Shown here: piece by piece, positions 6,821 to 11,475 of the stretch
Layout of the letters: every line of letters starts with the position of its first letter
How positions within the stretch are numbered: position 1 is the first letter of the stretch
From: Pseudomonadota bacterium
GTDB lineage: Bacteria > Pseudomonadota > Gammaproteobacteria > Xanthomonadales > Xanthomonadaceae
Assembly: GCA_023457475.1 (NCBI GenBank)
Contig: JAEWLO010000361.1
Span: forward strand, 1 to 11,475
Length of the DNA: 11,475 nt
Reading direction: 5' to 3'
Made by a program: the position numbers and the translations under genes
Notes under the pieces: generated by a model
What the model was told of the DNA's origin: nothing
Seen by the model: the letters and a program-made list of their open reading frames with translations, nothing else
Database searches by the model: none

Positions 6821-7420
6821 ATGACCGTGCTCTCCCGACTTGGCAAGGATTCCGATTCGATCGGTGTCGCGATGAAGGACAGCTGGGCGCGCCTGCTCAT
6901 TGTCGGCGTGCTGTTGCTGGTGCTGGGCCTCGTCGGCCTGTATGCGTCCTCGCTGTTGGCGCGCACCACCACCCTGCTGGTCGCAGCGCTGCTGGTCATC
7001 GCCGGCGCGCTGCAGCTGACCCAGGCGTTCCTGCTGCGCGGCCTGCCCAGCTTTGCCCTCACCATTGCATTGGGTGCGGCGCAGATCATCGGCGGCATCG
7101 CCATCTACACCCACCCGGAATGGGCGGCCTATGCCATCGCCACCACCGTCGCGGCGGTGCTGGTGGTGCAGGCACTGGCGCAGTTCGGCCTGGCGCTGCG
7201 CTTCAACCCGGGTGGCAAGCGCTGGATCTCGATCGTGTCCGGCGTCATCGCGCTGGTGGCGGCGGTGATCTGCGTGACCGGCGTGGCCTGGGCGGGGCGC
7301 GCATCCGCCTCGTGGGGCATCGGCCTGGCCTTCCTTGCCATGGGCGTCGCGTACGTTGCCATTGCCCTGCTGTTCCGCAAGGAGCGCGAGGACGCCGCAT
7401 CGCCGCCGCCGGTCCATTAG
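6821..7420 (+). CDS. HdeD-family (DUF308) six-helix membrane protein
   Basis: A 199-residue inner-membrane protein with hydrophobic segments at about 23-43, 48-70, 79-95, 100-126, 134-154 and 163-184, joined by very short loops. It has a basic C-terminal tail start (FRKERE). The layout and length match the HdeD/DUF308 family, whose E. coli member is an acid-stress membrane protein; the molecular activity is not established. The ATG has a good Shine-Dalgarno, AGGAG at 6807-6811, nine nt upstream. It is the only plus-strand gene here and is transcribed divergently from the amidohydrolase across about 120 bp. Its TAG stop overlaps the TAA stop of the convergent MipA-like gene, leaving no room for a terminator between them. 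Confidence 0.88.
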   Translation: MTVLSRLGKDSDSIGVAMKDSWARLLIVGVLLLVLGLVGLYASSLLARTTTLLVAALLVIAGALQLTQAFLLRGLPSFALTIALGAAQIIGGIAIYTHPEWAAYAIATTVAAVLVVQALAQFGLALRFNPGGKRWISIVSGVIALVAAVICVTGVAWAGRASASWGIGLAFLAMGVAYVAIALLFRKEREDAASPPPVH

Positions 7421-8814
7421 AGGGCGGCCTCGAGATAGGCAAAGATGTAGTTCGAGCCACCGTCGACCGTGCCCAGCATCTGCGAGGAGCCGAAGATGCC
7501 CGATCGATGCGAGACGCCGACACCCAGGTACAGGTCGTGCCAGCGGCGGCTGCCGAAGATGTCGCCCAGGCTCACGTCGATGCTGGGCTCCAGGTAGTTC
7601 AGCAGTTTCGAAGTGTTGCGCTCGCGTCGCGCCTGCGACTGCACTTCCGCATACGGCACGCGCTCGGCATACGACAGCCCGAAGCCGAAGCCGATCCGGG
7701 TCTTGACCCGGTGCGACCACGGGAACCCGTAGTAGAAGCCCTTCATGTAGGCATCCACCTGCCAGGCGTCGGGCTGGTGTCCCCGTTCGTTGTGGCGCAG
7801 TACCCCGACATACCCGATCAGATCGAGCGGCCACCCGTTCAATCCCGAGACGAAGGGCCTGCCGACGTGCACGCCCCAGATATCGGTGGGATCGTCGTCA
7901 TTGAGGTCCGTGCAGCTGAAGGTCATGATCTTGACCAGATGGCAGCCCTCGGCCGAATCGCGCCCGTAGAAGATCTTCACGAAGGTCGGCGTCTCCGGCT
8001 TGTCCCAGCGCACCTGACCATCGCCGAAGTCGTAGGCCGCGCCGAGCAGCGCGCCCCACTGCACGTCGCGATCCACCAGCGGGCTGTCCGTGACCGCGCT
8101 GGAAAAGCGCGTCGCATAGACGCCGCCCAGCAGACTCCAGTTGCGGCTCAGCCGGTAGCGGCCGTACAGACCGGCAGTGACGTCCAGTCCGGAGCCTGCC
8201 GCGTACGCCGGGCGCAGATCGTCGGCCTCGTCCGCTTCAACCCCGAAGTAATAGTCGTTGAGCTGGGAACTGCGCCATTCCAGGCTGAGCGCCGGCTGCA
8301 GGTCCCAGCGCCGGCCGTGCCAGGTGTAGCCGTAGCCGGCGCGCACTTCGCTGCCATTGGAGGTATCGGAGATGTCCTGCCGGACGCTCAGGTCCCAGGT
8401 GTGTCCGCCGCGCTTCCAGAAGTAGCGTGCGCCCAGGTCCGCCTCACCGTTGCGCGTGCGCAGCCCTTCCAGAATCTCCGGCACTTCGTCCTCGGGGTAG
8501 CCTTCCAGGCGCCGTTCCACGAACAGCTCCAGTCCCTGGTCCTCACGCTGGGTCACCCGCACACCGGCCGCATTCGATCGCAGGAAGAAGCGCGGGCCTT
8601 CATACAGGTACAGCGGCAGCAGGTCCACGCGATCATCGCCCCCTTTGTAGGGCGATGCCTCCACCCGCATCAGCCCACCGAGGCCGGCGCTGCCGGGCTG
8701 CTCCAGCAGGTTGCCGAGCATCGCATCCTGTGCCGTCGCCGGCGTCGCCACCCCCAGCGCGAGCGCCAGCAGACCGGGTCGCCCTGTCCACGCACGTCGA
8801 TTCGGGAGCTTCAT
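7417..8814 (-). CDS. MipA/OmpV-family outer-membrane barrel with long C-terminal extension
   Basis: A 465-residue secreted barrel. The signal peptide ends around TPATAQ (24-29). Residues about 44-265 read like MipA/OmpV: GLGGLMRVEASPYKGGDDR, then LLPLYLYEGPRFFLRS and later strands. The usual family length is about 250-280, so the remaining 200 residues are extra. They contain a cysteine pair (C291, C301) that could form a disulphide, further strands, and a C-terminal SHRSGIFG...VDGGSNYIFAYLE block with H436-x-S438. The ATG at 8814 is preferred over an open frame reaching 9066, because a signal peptide follows it, GGTGA lies four nt upstream, and the upstream stretch overlaps the preceding gene. 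It starts 11 bp after the DcaP-like porin stop, so it is the last gene of that operon. The C-terminal function is unknown; lipid A deacylase-like chemistry is only a speculation. Confidence 0.8.
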   Translation of the reverse strand: MKLPNRRAWTGRPGLLALALGVATPATAQDAMLGNLLEQPGSAGLGGLMRVEASPYKGGDDRVDLLPLYLYEGPRFFLRSNAAGVRVTQREDQGLELFVERRLEGYPEDEVPEILEGLRTRNGEADLGARYFWKRGGHTWDLSVRQDISDTSNGSEVRAGYGYTWHGRRWDLQPALSLEWRSSQLNDYYFGVEADEADDLRPAYAAGSGLDVTAGLYGRYRLSRNWSLLGGVYATRFSSAVTDSPLVDRDVQWGALLGAAYDFGDGQVRWDKPETPTFVKIFYGRDSAEGCHLVKIMTFSCTDLNDDDPTDIWGVHVGRPFVSGLNGWPLDLIGYVGVLRHNERGHQPDAWQVDAYMKGFYYGFPWSHRVKTRIGFGFGLSYAERVPYAEVQSQARRERNTSKLLNYLEPSIDVSLGDIFGSRRWHDLYLGVGVSHRSGIFGSSQMLGTVDGGSNYIFAYLEAAL

Positions 8815-8825
8815 GGGATCACCGC

Positions 8826-10268
8826 CTACTTGATGAAGTCGTACTTGAGCGCCGTCTGCACGCGGAACACGTCGCCGCTGGCCCCGCTCTGGTCCTCCAG
8901 CTTTCCGTAGAGCACTTCGGCACCCCAGCTCCAGCTGGGGGCCGGCTGCCAGATCAGATTGGCGGCCGCGTAGTCGCTGCGACGGAACACGGTCGGGTCC
9001 AGCCGCGTGTCGCGCTCCAGATAGAGCCGGCTCCAGGTCACCGTCGAACGCCAGTCCTGCGACCACTGGTGCGTGTAGCCGACCCAGCCGCCGTACTGCT
9101 GCAGCACCTGCAGTCGATTGTCCGCATCCACCACGCCGTCCAGGTTCAATCCGCCCAGATCGCCCAGGTAGGCCGCGATGCCCTGTCCACCTACGGCACC
9201 GAAAACGAAGTAGCTGCCGCTGTCGAAACCCCAGGAACCGCTGAAGGCCAGGCCACCTGCGGTGGTGCCGTCACTGCCCTGTCCGCTGTCACGCGCCGAA
9301 TCGAAGGCCAGGTAACGCAGTACCCCGGCCAGCTGCAGGTTGCCCCAGTCCGCTTCGTGGCGGGCCGCCAGCACCAGGTTGGGTGCTGCCGTGCGCGACT
9401 GCTGCGTGCTGCCGGGCATCTGCAGCTCCGGCGCACGCTGTTCGGCCGCCACGATCAGCTGGTTGCCGCCGCGCAGGGGAATGTACTGGCGGACGCTGGC
9501 CACCCGGGCCGAGGGCGACGCGCCCGGGCCGGCGAAATCGAGCGTGTCCGGCCCGGAGTCCAGGTCCATGAAGGCAGACCACCCGAAGCCCACATAGGTG
9601 TTGCCCAGCTGTCCCCAGGCATGCCGGAGCCGATACCCGTAGCTGCCGCCGGAGCCGAAGAAGTCGTTCTGCAGCAGGAACCGCAGCTGGCCGGCACCGG
9701 TCTGGCGCCGCGCCTCCACCGTGAAACGGGTCTGGCGCGCGTGCATGTTGAAGCGCGCCTTCTCGCGACCGCCGTCCACGGGGATCTCGGAGGTGATGAA
9801 CTGGTCGCTGTCGCCAGCGTCACCGCTGTCGACCATCGCGTCGAGCTTGGCGTAACCACTCAGGCGCAGCCACGTCTCCGTGCCGGGCACGAGGAAGAAG
9901 CCCTCCAGTGCGTCGCCGGGTGGCACCTCGTTGTCGACACGGGCACCGGCAAGGTCGTCTTCGTCGAACGACTCGCGGCTCGGCAGCGGCGAAGGCGGTG
10001 CGGACAGCAGCGGGGCCGGTGCTGTTGGTGCCACGGTCGGTGGCACAGCGGCGACAGAGGGCGATGCGGGTGAGGCCGGCGCGACCGTCGTCTGCGCGGC
10101 ACCGCCCTGTGCGGCCTCGAGCGTCTGGATCCGCGCGGTCAACTGCTCCACCGTCTCGCGCAGCCGCTGGATCTCCGCGTCCTGGCCGGCGTCACGATTC
10201 TGCGCCATCACGCCCGCGGGAAGCAGCACACTCGTGAGCCCGAGCACTCGAAACAGATGATTCATCAT
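8826..10268 (-). CDS. DcaP-like trimeric outer-membrane porin
   Basis: A 480-residue protein. It has a signal peptide (cleavage near VMA-Q, residue 22), then a heptad-rich segment (about 27-53, DAEIQRLRETVEQLTARIQT) that can form a trimeric coiled coil, then an Ala/Pro linker (about 57-97), then a barrel from about 120. The barrel begins FFLVPGTETWLRLSGYAKLD, and features such as FNMHARQTRFTVEARR and NTYVGFGWSAFMD are typical of DcaP-type porins that pass anionic small molecules in Acinetobacter. Two ATGs in tandem (10268, 10265) follow GAGGA; the first gives an ATGA overlap with the efflux factor stop, while the second has better spacing (7 nt). An open frame continues upstream to 10901 but only shadows the efflux gene. 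The substrate is not deducible. Confidence 0.85.
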   Translation of the reverse strand: MMNHLFRVLGLTSVLLPAGVMAQNRDAGQDAEIQRLRETVEQLTARIQTLEAAQGGAAQTTVAPASPASPSVAAVPPTVAPTAPAPLLSAPPSPLPSRESFDEDDLAGARVDNEVPPGDALEGFFLVPGTETWLRLSGYAKLDAMVDSGDAGDSDQFITSEIPVDGGREKARFNMHARQTRFTVEARRQTGAGQLRFLLQNDFFGSGGSYGYRLRHAWGQLGNTYVGFGWSAFMDLDSGPDTLDFAGPGASPSARVASVRQYIPLRGGNQLIVAAEQRAPELQMPGSTQQSRTAAPNLVLAARHEADWGNLQLAGVLRYLAFDSARDSGQGSDGTTAGGLAFSGSWGFDSGSYFVFGAVGGQGIAAYLGDLGGLNLDGVVDADNRLQVLQQYGGWVGYTHQWSQDWRSTVTWSRLYLERDTRLDPTVFRRSDYAAANLIWQPAPSWSWGAEVLYGKLEDQSGASGDVFRVQTALKYDFIK

Positions 10269-11475
10269 GGCGTCCTCGCGGTGGGGCCACCGCCCAGGGC
10301 GGCGTAAAGGTTCACTGCGTCCTGCAGCGCGGCGGCGCGCAGCTGCAGCAGGTTCTGCTCGGCGGTGAAGTGATTGCGCTCGGCATCCAGCACTTCCAGG
10401 TATGGCGTGAGTCCCACCTCGTAGCGGTCCTGCGCGGTCACCACGAGCGCCTGCTGGACCGCCACCGCCTGCAGCTGCGCGGCAATCTGGCGGTCGTTCT
10501 GTTCGGCCGCCACCAGGCCGCTGGCCACCTCGCGGAAGGCGTTCTGCACAGTGGACTGGTACCGGTGTTCGCGCTCCTGGCGCGCGGCCAGCGAGGCATC
10601 CACGCGTGCCCGTCGCGCGCCCCAGTCCAGCAGCGGCCACACCGCGCCGGCACCGAACGACCACACCCGGTTGCTGTCCGATACCAGTCCGGAGAGCTCG
10701 CCGGACGCGTATCCGCCCGACCCGGTCAACGCGATGATCGGGAAGTACAGGGCCCGTGCCACACCGATGTTGGCATTGGCTGCCCGCAGCTCCTGCTCCG
10801 CCATGCGCACGTCGGGTCGCGCGTCCAGCAAGGCAGACGGCAGTCCCGCCTCCAGGCGGGCGAGCTGTACCTGCGGGTCCAGCGGCAGGGCGGCAGGCCA
10901 CCCCTCGGGAATGGGCGTGCCGACGAGCAGTTGCAACAGCTGGAAGACCTGGCCCTGTGCCCGCCGCAGCTGGGCCAGCTGCACCTCGGCCTGGGTAACC
11001 AGCGCGTAGGACTGGTTGAAATCCACCGACGATGTCAGCCCAGCATCCATGCGCAGCTGGGCCAGCTCACGCGTCTCCTGCCGACTGGCCAATGAGCGCT
11101 CGGCGAGCACGATGCCTTCGGCATTGGCCCGCACCGCGTAGTAACTGGCCGCCACCGACGCCATCAAGCTCAGCTGCAGCGCATCGCGCGCCTCCACGCT
11201 GGCCAGGTACTGGCGACGCGCCACTTCATTGAGATTGGCCACCCTGCCCCACAGGTCCAGCTCGAACGCGGGCACGGACACCTGCACGGCGTAGCTGTCC
11301 ACCGTAACGCGCTGGGCATTGTCCGCCGCGCTGAGCGGCGTGCGCAGTCGCTGTCCGGACGCGCCGATGTCCACGCCCGGCAGACGCTGGCTGCGCTGGA
11401 TGCGGAACTGGGCACGGGCCTGCTCGATCCGCGCCGCTGCCGCCGCCAGGTCCTGGTTGTTGACCAGCGCCTGGG
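10265..11475 (-). CDS. RND-type efflux outer membrane factor (NodT/OprM family), 5' end outside window
   Basis: At least 402 residues are present and the frame stays open to the window edge, so the N-terminus (and any lipoprotein signal) is missing. The visible part begins QALVNNQDLAAAAARIEQAR, the usual early segment of TolC-like channel subunits. It continues with ELDLWGRVANLNEVARR, the alpha-helical repeats of the periplasmic barrel (RPDVRMAEQELRAANANIGV) and the terminal YLEVLDAERNHFTAEQN...NLYAALGGG. Such proteins form the trimeric exit duct for inner-membrane pumps (RND, or EmrAB/fusaric-acid type) joined by a membrane-fusion adaptor. Those partners are probably encoded upstream, beyond 11475. 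A GTG at 11374 could be mistaken for the start, but homology-like sequence continues upstream of it. Its stop overlaps the next gene's start (ATGA). Confidence 0.93.
   Translation of the reverse strand, partial: QALVNNQDLAAAAARIEQARAQFRIQRSQRLPGVDIGASGQRLRTPLSAADNAQRVTVDSYAVQVSVPAFELDLWGRVANLNEVARRQYLASVEARDALQLSLMASVAASYYAVRANAEGIVLAERSLASRQETRELAQLRMDAGLTSSVDFNQSYALVTQAEVQLAQLRRAQGQVFQLLQLLVGTPIPEGWPAALPLDPQVQLARLEAGLPSALLDARPDVRMAEQELRAANANIGVARALYFPIIALTGSGGYASGELSGLVSDSNRVWSFGAGAVWPLLDWGARRARVDASLAARQEREHRYQSTVQNAFREVASGLVAAEQNDRQIAAQLQAVAVQQALVVTAQDRYEVGLTPYLEVLDAERNHFTAEQNLLQLRAAALQDAVNLYAALGGGPTARTP

Noticed and set aside
6700..7104. N-terminal extension of the amidohydrolase frame up to 7104 (or ATG at 6822)
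   Set aside because: It would overlap the divergent HdeD-like gene and place about 40 or more non-signal residues before the export signal.
6781..8910. 709-codon plus-strand open frame overlapping the HdeD-like and MipA-like genes
   Set aside because: It is a shifted frame over the HdeD-like gene and antisense to the MipA-like gene, with no family resemblance.
8815..9066. Upstream extension of the MipA-like frame
   Set aside because: It overlaps the DcaP-like gene, and a signal peptide begins only at 8814.
8427..10073. 548-codon plus-strand open frame opposite the porin genes
   Set aside because: Antisense to the MipA-like and DcaP-like genes, with composition of a shadow frame.
10269..10901. 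Upstream extension of the DcaP-like frame
   Set aside because: It lies within the efflux factor gene in another frame; the signal peptide starts at the tandem ATGs 10268/10265.
10265..11374. Efflux factor as a complete gene starting at GTG 11374
   Set aside because: Typical family sequence continues in frame upstream to the window edge, so the gene is cut by the window, not short.

Overview
The window is high-GC, gene-dense and almost entirely coding. It most resembles a gamma-proteobacterial Xanthomonadaceae chromosome, probably Stenotrophomonas or a close relative. The best sequence clue is a GTAG-headed short palindrome at the left edge, like the SMAG/REP elements of Stenotrophomonas. The gene families fit this but do not prove the genus. 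I see no tRNA, rRNA, CRISPR array, insertion sequence or phage gene.

Left part (1-3512, minus strand): a two-gene bacterial non-homologous end-joining operon. ku comes first, followed 13 bp later by ligD, a three-domain repair ligase (phosphoesterase, ligase, polymerase). The ligD stop codon lies inside the GTAG palindrome.

Middle (3629-5247, minus strand): a translationally coupled pair. An inner-membrane DUF4239 (bestrophin-like) protein overlaps by ATGA with a secreted beta-barrel protein of the MetA-pathway phenol-degradation/'transporter' type. Upstream of it (5350-6699, minus strand) is an exported metal-dependent amidohydrolase whose 5' end is puzzling: the clean signal-peptide start is out of frame by one base.

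Divergent from the amidohydrolase is a six-helix HdeD/DUF308 membrane protein (6821-7420, plus strand). Its stop codon overlaps the stop codon of the next gene, which lies on the minus strand.

Right part (7417-11475, minus strand): a tight operon of three outer-membrane proteins. The order of transcription is a NodT/OprM-type efflux outer membrane factor (5' end outside the window), a DcaP-type trimeric porin with an N-terminal coiled coil (ATGA overlap), and a double-length MipA/OmpV-family barrel (11 bp gap). Any cognate inner-membrane pump and adaptor genes would lie beyond position 11475.

No wholly new system is demonstrable here. The parts most worth a second look are the three-barrel operon, the C-terminal extension of the MipA-like protein with an H-x-S motif, the DUF4239/outer-membrane pair, and the 5' end of the amidohydrolase.
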